DNA from: Clostridiales bacterium
GTDB taxonomy: Bacteria; Bacillota; Clostridia; Oscillospirales; Oscillospiraceae
Assembly (NCBI GenBank): GCA_004558025.1
Contig: SFEG01000033.1
Location: 1-11,868, forward strand
Direction of reading: 5' to 3'
DNA length: 11,868 bases
The translations under genes were made by a program, and so were the position numbers. Every line of letters starts with the position of its first letter. Within the stretch, counting starts at the first letter, position 1. A model generated the notes under the pieces. It had not been told where the DNA came from, made no database searches, and worked only from the letters and a program-made list of their open reading frames with translations. This document shows, piece by piece, positions 5,714 to 11,868 of the stretch.

Positions 5714-5857
5714 TCCTTTCCGTGCAGTTTATTTTATGCCATCATTCCGATTACGACAGCCCTCTCAACCATAGGCTGTTTTTGGGCGAAACTTGTACGT
5801 TCGCGTGCAAGAAAAATCTCGTGAGCGAGCTTTATTTACAGTTTATTCACGTTTATA

Positions 5858-5886
5858 TTGACATTTTTACTAAAATGGCGTATTAT
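5858..5886 (+). promoter_or_regulatory. Sigma-A promoter for the APC permease
   Basis: TTGACA (5858-5863), 17 bases, TATTAT (5881-5886). The leader is about 85 bases and ends with AGGAGAG (5967-5973), six bases before ATG 5980. The rest of 5714-5979 shows no convincing gene. Confidence 0.85.
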
Positions 5887-5979
5887 TTGTGTACTGCTTT
5901 AAATGCAAAAAGTAAGTCGGCGTACGCGAGGGGAGATCGCAATGCACCGGCTTAAAAAGTAATTACAGGAGAGAAAGCA

Positions 5980-7398
5980 ATGGAAAACAAAATGGAAAAA
6001 AGGTATGGACTGCCTACCGCTATTTCCATGGTCATCGGAATCGTCATCGGTTCCGGCGTCTTCATCAAGGGCGGTAAGGTTCTGTCGCTGACAGGCGGCA
6101 ACCTCATGCAGGGCATCGCGGTCGTCGGCATCGTCGGACTGATATGCATCATCTGCTCGCTGGTTTTCGCGACCCTCGGCAGCAAGTACGAAAAGGTCAA
6201 CGGCGTCGTTGACTACGCCGAGCTTGCGCTCGGCCCCAAGTACGCCTACTATGTCGGCTGGTTCATGACAACGATATACACGCCGGCGCTGGCCTCGATG
6301 CTGGCATTTTTCTCGGCGATGATGTTTTTGCAGCTGTTCGGCATCTCGGCTATAGATTTTGCAAACGGTCAGGTCAACGCTGTCGCCATCGGCGTGGGCG
6401 CGGGCTTCCTTATGATCGGCTACGGCATCAATGCCCTCAGCCCGAAGATAGCCGGTAAGCTCCAGGTCGGCATGACGGTCATAAAGCTCATTCCGCTCGT
6501 CCTCATGGGCGTTGTCGGAACGATCGCCGGCCTTGCCAACGGAACGACCCTCGAGGTGCTCGACTATGTCAATTCCGCCGACTATGTCGCCGTTGACGGC
6601 ACGGGCTTTTTCAAGGCCATCGTCGGCTTTGCCTTCGCCTATGAGGGCTGGATACTCGCAACGAGCATAAACTCCGAGCTCAAGGATTCCAAGAAAAATC
6701 TGCCGCGCGCACTCGTTATCGGCGCACTGGTGACGATAATACTCTACGCGCTGTACATATGGGCGATGAGCATCGTCGGCGATGTAAACACCATCATCTC
6801 AACTTGGCCGTTCGGCGAGAGCCTGCCGCGCATCGCGTTCTCGAAGCTGTTCGGAAACGTCATAGGCACGGTCGTGTATGTTTTCATCACCATCTCCTGC
6901 CTCGGCACGATGAACGGCCTTATCATGGCCTCCTGCCGCAGCATGTACTCGGTCTCCGTGCGCGGAATGGGCCCGCAGCCGAGCTTCTTCGGCCACATCG
7001 ACGATCAGAACAACTTTGCCATCAAGTCCTCCATCGTCGGCATGATGCTCGCAGGCTTCTGGTATGCGTGGACGGTCATGATGTGGATGGGCGGTCCCGG
7101 CCTGTTCGGCGCAGTCCACTCGTCGGAGTGGTTCGCATGGGAGCCCGACGAGATCGGCATCATCTGCCTGTATCTGATGTACATCCCGATGATGATAGGC
7201 CTCATGGTCAAGGCAAAGGAGCTCGGCCCGATAAAGCGTTTCGTGCTGCCGATCCTTGGCGTTGCCTGCTGCCTGTTCTTCTGCTACGCGATCTGGACGG
7301 GCTACGGCTGGAAGCAGTGTGTAGGCTTCCTGATCTTCTTCGCGGTCGTCATGTTCATTGGCTACCTGTTTGAACGTTACCGCAAAAAACATGTGTGA
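5980..7398 (+). CDS. APC-family amino acid permease
   Basis: This 472-residue polytopic membrane protein has about 12 hydrophobic segments. The first carries GIVIGSGVFI (residues 20-29), the glycine-rich unwound helix motif that binds the substrate amino and carboxyl groups in LeuT-fold APC transporters. FAYEGWILATSINSELKD, in the middle, is the typical TM6-TM7 region of this family. It imports or exchanges amino acids across the cytoplasmic membrane; specificity cannot be read from sequence, though the pattern is closest to LAT/SteT-like exchangers. Length is normal and the start is supported by AGGAGAG. It is transcribed alone from the 5858 promoter and closed by the terminator at 7410-7440. 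Confidence 0.9.
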   Translation: MENKMEKRYGLPTAISMVIGIVIGSGVFIKGGKVLSLTGGNLMQGIAVVGIVGLICIICSLVFATLGSKYEKVNGVVDYAELALGPKYAYYVGWFMTTIYTPALASMLAFFSAMMFLQLFGISAIDFANGQVNAVAIGVGAGFLMIGYGINALSPKIAGKLQVGMTVIKLIPLVLMGVVGTIAGLANGTTLEVLDYVNSADYVAVDGTGFFKAIVGFAFAYEGWILATSINSELKDSKKNLPRALVIGALVTIILYALYIWAMSIVGDVNTIISTWPFGESLPRIAFSKLFGNVIGTVVYVFITISCLGTMNGLIMASCRSMYSVSVRGMGPQPSFFGHIDDQNNFAIKSSIVGMMLAGFWYAWTVMMWMGGPGLFGAVHSSEWFAWEPDEIGIICLYLMYIPMMIGLMVKAKELGPIKRFVLPILGVACCLFFCYAIWTGYGWKQCVGFLIFFAVVMFIGYLFERYRKKHV

Positions 7399-7409
7399 TA
7401 ATTAAAGGA

Positions 7410-7440
7410 GAGTGCGAACTTTAGTTCGCACTCTTTTTTT
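7410..7440 (+). terminator. Intrinsic terminator of the permease gene
   Basis: An 11-bp perfect inverted repeat (GAGTGCGAACT at 7410-7420 with 7423-7433) followed by T7. Repeat copy C starts on the next base. Confidence 0.95.
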
Positions 7441-7574
7441 AGTGGCGCATTTAGGCTGCACCGATACGGCTATTGCGCATATTGAAAACGAAACGTTATG
7501 GTTTGTTCCAATGTCTCGATACCGGGCTTGCGCAATATATGTATCCGTAGGTGCCCTAAATCGCAATTAAAAAA
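7441..7574. repeat. Dispersed repeat, copy C (most complete, about 134 bp)
   Basis: AGTGGCGCATTTAGGCTGCA opens the element and CCTAAATCGCAATTAAAAAAG closes it in part. The two ends are imperfect inverted repeats: GCGCATTTAGGC..CC.GATACGG..ATTGCGC on the left corresponds to GCGATTTAGGGCACCTACGG, then GATAC and ATTGCGC, on the reverse of the right. The middle (GAAACGTTATGGTTT..TCGATACCGGG) is shared with copies A and B. It fills most of the gap between the permease terminator and the HAD promoter and codes for nothing. Confidence 0.75.
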
Positions 7575-7576
7575 GA

Positions 7577-7605
7577 TTGCGGGGAGAGGGGAAAGACGGT
7601 ATAAT
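7577..7605 (+). promoter_or_regulatory. Promoter of the HAD / P-loop-CYTH operon
   Basis: TTGCGG (7577-7582), 17 bases, TATAAT (7600-7605). Its position rules out the upstream ATG-like starts before 7612 and fixes the HAD start at 7637. Confidence 0.85.
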
Positions 7606-7636
7606 AAGGATGAAATTTACCCTGCGGAGGAAAGCT

Positions 7637-8299
7637 ATGAGATACCCCTGCCTGGTGGTCGACCACGACGACACGGTCGTTGACAGCACCGCCACGGTCC
7701 ACTACCCCTGCTTTGTCGAATACACCGGCATATACCACCCTGAGGTGCACTATACTCTCGACGAGTACATAAAGGATAACTTCGACCCCGGCATCGTCGC
7801 CCTGTTTCGCGACATCATCGGCATGAGCGAAGATGAAATGGAGCGCGAGCAGCGCTACTGGAACGACTACGTCAAGCGCCACGTTCCGCGCGCCTACGAC
7901 GGCATGCGCGAGCTGCTGTGGAGGCATAAGCGCTCCGGCGGCACGCTGTGTGTCGTCTCGCACTCGTACACGGAGAACATCCTGCGCGACTACCGCGAAA
8001 ACGGCCTGCCCGAGCCCGACATGGTGTTCGGCTGGGAAAGCCCCGCGCACGAGCGCAAGCCCAATCCCTATCCGCTCGAGCAGATCATGCGCCGCGGCGG
8101 CTTTACGCGGGAGGAGCTTCTGATACTCGACGATCTCAAGCCCGGCTACGACATGGCCAAAAGCTGCGGCGTGGATTTTGCCGCCGCCGGATGGTCGAAC
8201 GATATCCCTGAGATCGAGAGCTTCATGCGGGCAAACTGCGATAAATACTTCAAAACGGTCGCCGGGTTTTCCGGCTTCCTTTTTGGCGAGGAGAAATGA
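7637..8299 (+). CDS. HAD-superfamily hydrolase (predicted phosphatase)
   Basis: This 220-residue haloacid-dehalogenase-type hydrolase would remove phosphate from a small molecule using an aspartyl-phosphate intermediate and magnesium. All four motifs are visible: DHDDT with nucleophile D9 and acid/base D11, VVSHS (S108/S110), K141 in ERKPNPYP, and the acidic pair D165-D166 in LLILDDLKPG. A helical cap (about 20-90) sits after motif I, so it is a C1-cap type like the phosphoglycolate phosphatase group. The start at 7637 has GGAGG six bases upstream and lies downstream of the predicted promoter. Its stop overlaps the next gene's start (ATGA), so the two products are probably made together and may act in one pathway. 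The substrate is unknown. Confidence 0.88.
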   Translation: MRYPCLVVDHDDTVVDSTATVHYPCFVEYTGIYHPEVHYTLDEYIKDNFDPGIVALFRDIIGMSEDEMEREQRYWNDYVKRHVPRAYDGMRELLWRHKRSGGTLCVVSHSYTENILRDYRENGLPEPDMVFGWESPAHERKPNPYPLEQIMRRGGFTREELLILDDLKPGYDMAKSCGVDFAAAGWSNDIPEIESFMRANCDKYFKTVAGFSGFLFGEEK

Positions 8300-9408
8300 A
8301 AATGAGCAAGAAGATATACCGCGTTGTGCTCACCGGCGGCCCTGCCTCCGGCAAAACGACGCTCATAAGCCGCATTCTCAAGGAGTTCAAGCAGGACGAC
8401 GGCTGGCGCGTCATAACCATCCCCGAAACGGCGACGGAGCTCATCTCGGGCTTCGGCATAAACCCCTTCGGCGTGTGCATGTCCATGCTCAAGTTCCAGG
8501 ACTTCGTCATCGCCGACCAGATACATAAGGAAAAGCTCGCGCTCAGCGCCGCCGAGGTCGTGCCGGAGGAGAAGGTGCTCATCGTGTACGACCGTGCGCT
8601 GCTGGACGACAAGGCGTATATCTCTGACGAGGAGTTTGCCGAAACACTCATGCGCGTCGGCGGAAAAACGGAGAGCGAGGTGCTCGCAGGCTACGACGCG
8701 GTCATTTATCTCGTCACCTGCGCCAAGGGTGCGGAGTTTGCGTATAACCTCGGCAACGCCGCGCGCAGCGAGTCTATTGAGTACGCGCGCGAGATCGACG
8801 ATCGCACCCTGCGCGCGTGGAGCGCGTATCAGAACCTGCGCATCATAGATAATTCCGTCGACTTTGAGGACAAGATAAACCGCGCCCTGCGCGAAATTTA
8901 CCGTTCTGTCGGCGAGCCCGAGCCCATGGTCAAAAAGCGCAAGTACCTTGTCGCCATGCCGGATATCGGGCTTCTGCGCTCGCTCTATCGCGCAAACGGC
9001 ATCGAGATGGTGCAGACCTATCTGGCCATGACAAACCCCGCCATCGAGCGCCGCGTCCGGCGGCAGAAGAACGGGGAAGAGGAGCTGTATTTTTACACAG
9101 AAAAGCACTTCCGCCCCGACGGCACGAAGTGGGACACCGAGCGCCCGATCACCGAGAAGGAGTACGGCCGCTATATGCTCGAGGCCGACCCCGCGCTGCA
9201 AAGCGTGAGCAAAACGAAGTACCGCTTTGTTTATGACAGCTGCCGCTTTGAGATCGACGTGTACCCGTTCTCGGCCGAGCGCGCCGTGATGTTCCTCTAT
9301 TCGGATAAGCCCGAGAGGAGCACCCCGCCGGAGATCGAGATCATAAGCGAGGTAACCGGCAGACCCGAATATAAAAATAAGCAGCTTGCCAAAACGCAGC
9401 TGCTGTGA
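8296..9408 (+). CDS. P-loop NTPase (AAA_28-like) fused to a CYTH-like domain
   Basis: This 370-residue two-domain protein has an N-terminal P-loop domain with Walker A GGPASGKTT (14-22), a Walker B-like LIVYDRALLDD with D99, and a length of about 205 residues. It resembles the AAA_28 kinase-like group. The C-terminal part (about 211-355) has the strand pattern of CYTH/triphosphate tunnel domains: KYLV opening, RRVRRQK, YTEKHF, KTKYRF, FEIDVY and EIEIISEVTG. The usual acidic EXEXK opening reads VKKRK here (V212, K214, K216), so two metal-binding glutamates are missing. Its ATG overlaps the HAD stop by four bases; a second ATG at 8302 has better spacing to GAGGAG (8288-8293). It may phosphorylate or hydrolyse a nucleotide or phosphate compound handled by the HAD partner. 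That role is inference. Confidence 0.8.
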   Translation: MKMSKKIYRVVLTGGPASGKTTLISRILKEFKQDDGWRVITIPETATELISGFGINPFGVCMSMLKFQDFVIADQIHKEKLALSAAEVVPEEKVLIVYDRALLDDKAYISDEEFAETLMRVGGKTESEVLAGYDAVIYLVTCAKGAEFAYNLGNAARSESIEYAREIDDRTLRAWSAYQNLRIIDNSVDFEDKINRALREIYRSVGEPEPMVKKRKYLVAMPDIGLLRSLYRANGIEMVQTYLAMTNPAIERRVRRQKNGEEELYFYTEKHFRPDGTKWDTERPITEKEYGRYMLEADPALQSVSKTKYRFVYDSCRFEIDVYPFSAERAVMFLYSDKPERSTPPEIEIISEVTGRPEYKNKQLAKTQLL

Positions 9409-9415
9409 ACGAGAA

Positions 9416-9441
9416 AAGCGCCCGACTTTCGTCGGGCGCTT
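9416..9441. terminator. Hairpin terminator between convergent genes
   Basis: An 11-bp perfect stem, AAGCGCCCGAC (9416-9426) with 9431-9441, with a TTTC loop (GAAA on the minus strand). The T-run is poor on the plus strand and TTTTCTCGTT on the minus strand, so it serves the small gene at 9453-9578 at least as well as the NTPase gene. Confidence 0.7.
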
Positions 9442-9452
9442 GGGGTTGTTGA

Positions 9453-9578
9453 TTAGTAGGGCCTGGGAATCTCGTCGCCGCCGAGAATGCCAGCAACGAG
9501 ATCGAAGTAATACTCTTCTTCCTTATCGCCGGTCAGGGACAGAATCCACGCCACAAAATGTGCAATGTTACTAAGCAT
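9453..9578 (-). CDS. Unrecognised 41-residue small protein
   Basis: The protein reads MLSNIAHFVAWILSLTGDKE, then EEYYFDLVAGILGGDEIPRPY. I do not recognise it. It has a hydrophobic N-terminal half (about residues 3-16, possibly membrane-associated), a charged middle (DKEEE) and a second short hydrophobic part. GAAGGAG nine bases upstream of the ATG is an excellent ribosome binding site. A TATAAT -10 lies 109 bases upstream of the start and a terminator hairpin follows, so it has a complete transcription unit of its own. It is convergent with the NTPase gene. It could be a small membrane protein, a toxin-like peptide or a leader product. Expression is likely from these signals, but conservation has not been tested. 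Confidence 0.65.
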   Translation of the reverse strand: MLSNIAHFVAWILSLTGDKEEEYYFDLVAGILGGDEIPRPY

Positions 9579-9692
9579 AATAAATTGCTCCTTCCTGAAA
9601 TTAAAAACTTTTCTTACTCCGGCCGGATACATGTTTGGAAATAGTCATGTATTTTTTACGCTGCGGCCCGGCCGTTTGCCGCCTCAATTATA
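9579..9692 (-). promoter_or_regulatory. -10 box and structured leader of the small gene
   Basis: On the minus strand TATAAT (9687-9692) is followed by a leader of about 100 bases that can form nested stems: GGCCGG near 9622-9627 complements CCGGCC near 9668-9673, and ATACATG/CATGTAT (about 9627-9652) forms an inner 7-bp stem. No good -35 is seen. On the plus strand the inner stem is followed by T6, so it can also act as a terminator. No known riboswitch class was recognised. Confidence 0.45.
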
Positions 9693-9766
9693 AGGACGCG
9701 AAAAATTCGCCCATATTCCGCGAAATTCGACTCTTAACAATTTGTTAAAGGAATTTTAATAAATAC

Positions 9767-9795
9767 TTGCGCACGCGCGGCCGATAGGGTATAAT
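9767..9795 (+). promoter_or_regulatory. Promoter of tRNA-Pro
   Basis: TTGCGC (9767-9772), 17 bases, TATAAT (9790-9795), with the tRNA beginning 17 bases after the -10 box. Confidence 0.85.
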
Positions 9796-9811
9796 AACTC
9801 TTACCGCATAT

Positions 9812-9887
9812 CCGGGTGTAGCGCAGTTGGTAGCGCGCCTGCTTTGGGAGCAGGATGCCGGGGGTTCAAGTCCCTCCACTCGGACCA
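9812..9887 (+). tRNA. tRNA-Pro (anticodon UGG)
   Basis: A complete 76-base cloverleaf. The acceptor CCGGGTG pairs with CACTCGG (one G-U). The anticodon stem CCTGC/GCAGG (9838-9842, 9850-9854) holds the loop TTTGGGA with anticodon TGG at 9845-9847. The T-arm has GTTCAAGTC. The 3' CCA is encoded (9885-9887). UGG reads proline codons. Confidence 0.97.
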
Positions 9888-9922
9888 AAATCCCTCTGCT
9901 TATCTGAAGCAGAGGGATTTTA
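9887..9922 (+). terminator. Terminator after tRNA-Pro
   Basis: The stem AAAATCCCTCTGCTT pairs with AAGCAGAGGGATTTT around a small ATCTG loop, starting at the last base of the tRNA. Since no promoter is seen before 9979, the permease downstream may depend on read-through. Confidence 0.8.
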
Positions 9923-9978
9923 TCGCCCTGCGCTCCGGCCTGCAAGCTTACTATTTTTCTGCGTAAAGAGGCTTTCCC

Positions 9979-11082
9979 ATGATCAAAATCCGATCAAAAA
10001 TCCGCGCAAACGCCATGCCGGTCATTGCGCTGCTGGCGGCGCTTGTGACGGCGCTCATTGTTCCTCCCGACAGGGAGTATTTGAATTATTACGACCTGAA
10101 AACGCTCTCCTGCCTTTTTGCTGTCCTGGCAGTGGTCGGCGCTCTGCGGGATCTGGAGGTCTTCTCCGCTCTTTCCCGGCGAATGGTTCGAGCCTTTTCA
10201 ACCGTTCGCGGCGTGTGCACGGCGCTTGTGGTCATCACAATGCTCGGCTCTATGCTGCTGACTAACGACACGGCTCTGCTGACCTTCCTCCCGCTGGGCT
10301 GGTTTGTCCTGTCCTCGACCGGTCAGGAAAAGCATGCCGCGCTCCTGTTCGTTCTGCAAAACTGCGCCGCCAATCTCTGCGGAATGATCACTCCGTTCGG
10401 TAATCCGCAGAATTTATATCTTTTCAGCTATTACGGCATTCCGACCGGTAAATTCTTTTCCGTAATGCTGCCGCCGTTTATCCTGTCGGCAGTTCTTATC
10501 CTTCTGTGCTGCCTGATCTTTCCCCGTGAGCGGCTCACGATGCCCGAGGTGCGTGCTGAGGTGGATGTCCGCCGCGCTGCCGTGTATATGGGGATGTTTT
10601 GCCTTGCCGTTGTCATGGTGCTTCGCCTGATACCATATGTCTATGGACTGGCGGTCATCGTCCCGGCGCTTTGCCTTCTGGACCGGCATGCACTCAAGAC
10701 CGTGGACTGGGGGCTTCTTATAACCTTTGCCGCGTTCTTCACCTTTTCCGGCAACCTTTCGAGAATAGAGCCCGTTCGGGAGCTGTTCGCGCGGCTTTTG
10801 TCTCACGGAGCCATGCTCGTCTCCGCTCTCTCCAGTCAGATAATCAGCAACGTTCCTGCGGCTATCCTGCTGAGCCACTTCACGCAGGATGCCTATGGCC
10901 TGCTGATAGGAGTCAATGTCGGCGGCGTGGGAACGCTCGTAGCTTCTTTGGCCGGCCTTATCACCTTCAGGGAGTACACGCGCCATGTTCCCGGCGGCGG
11001 GAAACGCTTCATTGTTTTGTTTTCTGTTGTCGGCTTTGCCTTTTTGGCGTTTCTTCTGGCCGTCATGTCGCTTCTGAATTGA
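9979..11082 (+). CDS. Ion transporter superfamily anion permease (SLC13/CitMHS/ArsB-like)
   Basis: This 367-residue polytopic membrane protein has about ten hydrophobic segments. Two related re-entrant motifs mark the ion-transporter (IT) superfamily: LLTNDTALLTFLP (about 93-105) with ITPFGNPQNLYLF (137-149) in the first half, and SNVPAAILLSHF with GVNVGGVGTLVASLAGLI in the second. These are the substrate and cation sites of dicarboxylate, citrate and arsenite permeases. It probably moves an anionic substrate across the cytoplasmic membrane with H+ or Na+; the substrate cannot be named. At 367 residues it is short for the family (usually 400-450) but seems complete, with both inverted halves present. 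AGAGG lies seven bases before ATG 9979. It starts 91 bases after tRNA-Pro with no clear promoter of its own. Confidence 0.85.
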   Translation: MIKIRSKIRANAMPVIALLAALVTALIVPPDREYLNYYDLKTLSCLFAVLAVVGALRDLEVFSALSRRMVRAFSTVRGVCTALVVITMLGSMLLTNDTALLTFLPLGWFVLSSTGQEKHAALLFVLQNCAANLCGMITPFGNPQNLYLFSYYGIPTGKFFSVMLPPFILSAVLILLCCLIFPRERLTMPEVRAEVDVRRAAVYMGMFCLAVVMVLRLIPYVYGLAVIVPALCLLDRHALKTVDWGLLITFAAFFTFSGNLSRIEPVRELFARLLSHGAMLVSALSSQIISNVPAAILLSHFTQDAYGLLIGVNVGGVGTLVASLAGLITFREYTRHVPGGGKRFIVLFSVVGFAFLAFLLAVMSLLN

Positions 11083-11093
11083 ACATAAGCATG

Positions 11094-11133
11094 AAAAAAA
11101 TCGCCCGACTGTCATTTGACAGTCGGGCGATTT
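11094..11133. terminator. Shared terminator between the permease and hsp20
   Basis: A 17-bp perfect stem (11098-11114 with 11117-11133). The T7 tract is on the minus strand, so it primarily ends the hsp20 transcript; on the plus strand only TTT follows. Confidence 0.85.
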
Positions 11134-11142
11134 GCTGCACAA

Positions 11143-11571
11143 TTATTCGATCGTGATGCGGCTCTTGTTTTCGAGCTTCTTGGGCTCATCCTTCGGGAGC
11201 GTGATGGTCAGAACGCCGGACTCGTACTTCGCCTTTACGTCCTCGGGCTTTACATCACCCACATAAAAGCTTCTCGAGCATACGCCCGCGTAACGCTCCT
11301 GACGAATGATGCGGCCCTTCTTGTCCTCCTCGTCCTTGTCAAGGCCCTTCTGAGCGCTAATGCTCAGGTAACCGTCCTTGATATCAAGGCTGATCTCGTC
11401 CTTTTTGAAGCCCGGGAGATCAATGGCCAGCTCGTAGCCGCCGTCCTTTTCGTGGATATCGGTCTTCATCAGATTCTTGCCATGCTTGCCGTACAGCGGG
11501 CTGTGCTCGCCGAAGAAGTCGTCGCCGAAAAAGTTATCAAATATGTTTTCACTGAAAATACTGGGTACCAT
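11143..11571 (-). CDS. Hsp20 / alpha-crystallin family small heat shock protein
   Basis: This 142-residue ATP-independent holdase chaperone binds unfolding proteins in the cytoplasm. The alpha-crystallin domain covers about residues 35-128: YELAIDLPGFKKDEISLDI opens it and the hallmark GVLTITLPK (119-127) closes it. The C-terminal RITIE carries the IxI motif used for oligomer assembly, and the N-terminus is rich in Phe (FSENIFDNFFGDDFF), as is usual. ATG 11571 is chosen because GGAGG lies eight bases upstream; a TTG at 11586 is in frame but lies before that site. The gene is followed by a strong terminator. A palindrome in the predicted promoter (11745-11759) may be a repressor site; no CIRCE element is present. 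Confidence 0.93.
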   Translation of the reverse strand: MVPSIFSENIFDNFFGDDFFGEHSPLYGKHGKNLMKTDIHEKDGGYELAIDLPGFKKDEISLDIKDGYLSISAQKGLDKDEEDKKGRIIRQERYAGVCSRSFYVGDVKPEDVKAKYESGVLTITLPKDEPKKLENKSRITIE

Positions 11572-11593
11572 AATCAATGCCTCCAATTTGTGT

Positions 11594-11695
11594 TCAAATC
11601 GCTGTGCCGCTACAGCTCATTGCTGCGTCGAGCACAAGCTTGAGCTCGGAACCTTTAAGCTGTTCCTTTCTCTTTACGTCTTTTATTTTAGGCAT
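11594..11695 (-). CDS. Possible 33-residue ORF upstream of hsp20
   Basis: The frame reads MPKIKDVKRKEQLKGSELKL, then VLDAAMSCSGTAI, and stops 22 bases before the hsp20 start on the same strand. It is lysine-rich at the N-terminus. No clear ribosome binding site precedes it, and it is not recognised. It may be a leader peptide, a gene remnant or chance. If the predicted promoter at 11736-11764 is right, it lies within the hsp20 transcript. Confidence 0.25.
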   Translation of the reverse strand: MPKIKDVKRKEQLKGSELKLVLDAAMSCSGTAI

Positions 11696-11735
11696 TTTCG
11701 GCGCAATTGCAACGATCCGGCAATACAATTCACAC

Positions 11736-11764
11736 TTAATACGCTGTGCTGACAGCACAAACAA
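11736..11764 (-). promoter_or_regulatory. Candidate hsp20 promoter with a palindrome in the spacer
   Basis: On the minus strand TTGTTT (11759-11764), 17 bases, TATTAA (11736-11741). The spacer is almost filled by the perfect 7-1-7 palindrome TGTGCTGACAGCACA (11745-11759). Both boxes are weak, as expected for a regulated promoter. It would give a leader of about 155 bases. Confidence 0.4.
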
Positions 11765-11777
11765 AGCCTTTCAAAAC

Positions 11778-11813
11778 AAAAAGAAAACCTACAGCCCAAA
11801 CAAGCTGTAGGTT
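11778..11813 (-). terminator. Terminator of tRNA-Val
   Basis: The stem AAACCTACAGC (about 11787-11797) pairs with GCTGTAGGTTT around a CCAAACAA-type loop, followed on the minus strand by TTCTTTTTGTTTT. It lies directly after the tRNA 3' end. Confidence 0.8.
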
Positions 11814-11815
11814 TA

Positions 11816-11868
11816 TGGTGGACGATACAAGACTCGAACTTGTGACCTCCCGCACGTCAAGCGGATGC
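11816..11868 (-). tRNA. tRNA-Val (anticodon GAC), 5' part outside the window
   Basis: The minus strand shows the anticodon arm, variable loop, T-arm and acceptor 3' strand. The anticodon stem TCCGC/GCGGG holds the loop TTGACGT with GAC at 11856-11858. The T-arm is ACAAG-TTCGAGT-CTTGT, followed by ATCGTCC, A and encoded CCA (11816-11818). The D-arm and the 5' acceptor strand lie beyond the right edge. Confidence 0.9.

Noticed and set aside
5758..5790. A terminator-like hairpin (ACAGCC/GGCTGT followed by T5)
   Set aside because: The stem is only six base pairs with a 12-base loop, and no plus-strand gene ends before it.
5722..5955. A 77-codon plus-strand frame upstream of the permease
   Set aside because: It runs through the consensus promoter at 5858-5886, has no ribosome binding site and no recognisable protein pattern.
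5893..5979. A riboswitch or T-box in the permease leader
   Set aside because: The leader is short, with no T-box core, specifier stem or terminator/antiterminator pair that I could recognise.
6799..7392. Long antisense and shifted frames within the permease gene
   Set aside because: They are shadows of the permease coding sequence, with Arg/His/Asp-rich translations and no start signals.
11572..11815. A CIRCE (HrcA) element before hsp20
   Set aside because: I looked for TTAGCACTC-N9-GAGTGCTAA on both strands and found only a different 7-1-7 palindrome.
1..11868. A CRISPR array
   Set aside because: No regularly spaced direct repeats with unique spacers are visible; the repeats present are dispersed or inverted.

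Overview
The window looks like chromosomal DNA of a gut-type, moderately GC-rich Clostridia member (Oscillospirales-like is my best guess). Support for this is an Fe-S enoate reductase of the anaerobic type, tRNA genes that encode CCA, strong AGGAG-type ribosome binding sites, consensus -35/-10 promoters and a phage-type endolysin/holin pair. The taxon is inferred from gene style; no rRNA or other marker gene is present.

Layout, left to right. (1) 2-1746: an enoate reductase gene that enters from the left and is broken near 455 by an internal deletion with a frame change. (2) 1747-2244: a non-coding stretch with a terminator, two copies of a dispersed repeat, two small palindromes and a consensus promoter. 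(3) 2245-2922: a DUF1275 (YoaK-type) membrane protein. (4) 3017-5713, all on the minus strand: N-acetylmuramoyl-L-alanine amidase, holin, small serine recombinase, a 132-bp DNA segment bounded by inverted 26-bp sites, and a zinc-ribbon membrane protein. (5) 5980-7398: an APC-family amino acid permease. (6) 7441-7574: another repeat copy, then an operon of a HAD phosphatase and a P-loop NTPase joined to a CYTH-like domain (7637-9408). (7) 9453-9578: an unrecognised 41-residue protein on the minus strand with a structured leader. (8) tRNA-Pro(UGG), then a 12-TM-type anion permease (9979-11082). (9) 11143-11571: an Hsp20 chaperone on the minus strand, with a possible operator in its promoter, and the 3' part of tRNA-Val(GAC) at the right edge.

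The most interesting region is 3634-4462. A Hin-type recombinase lies next to two 26-bp sites in inverted orientation (12-bp half-sites around a GT/AC dinucleotide, with a TATCAAAA core like hix sites). The segment between them carries an outward-facing extended -10 promoter. As drawn, the promoter points away from the zinc-ribbon gene and toward a hairpin with a T-run. Flipped, it would read into the zinc-ribbon gene. This is the architecture of a phase-variable promoter switch, here attached to a small phage-like lysis cassette.

A second theme is a repeat family whose 5' ends sit directly on the T-tracts of intrinsic terminators (1818, 2961, 7441). The right end of two copies lies within a few bases of the next gene's -35 box.
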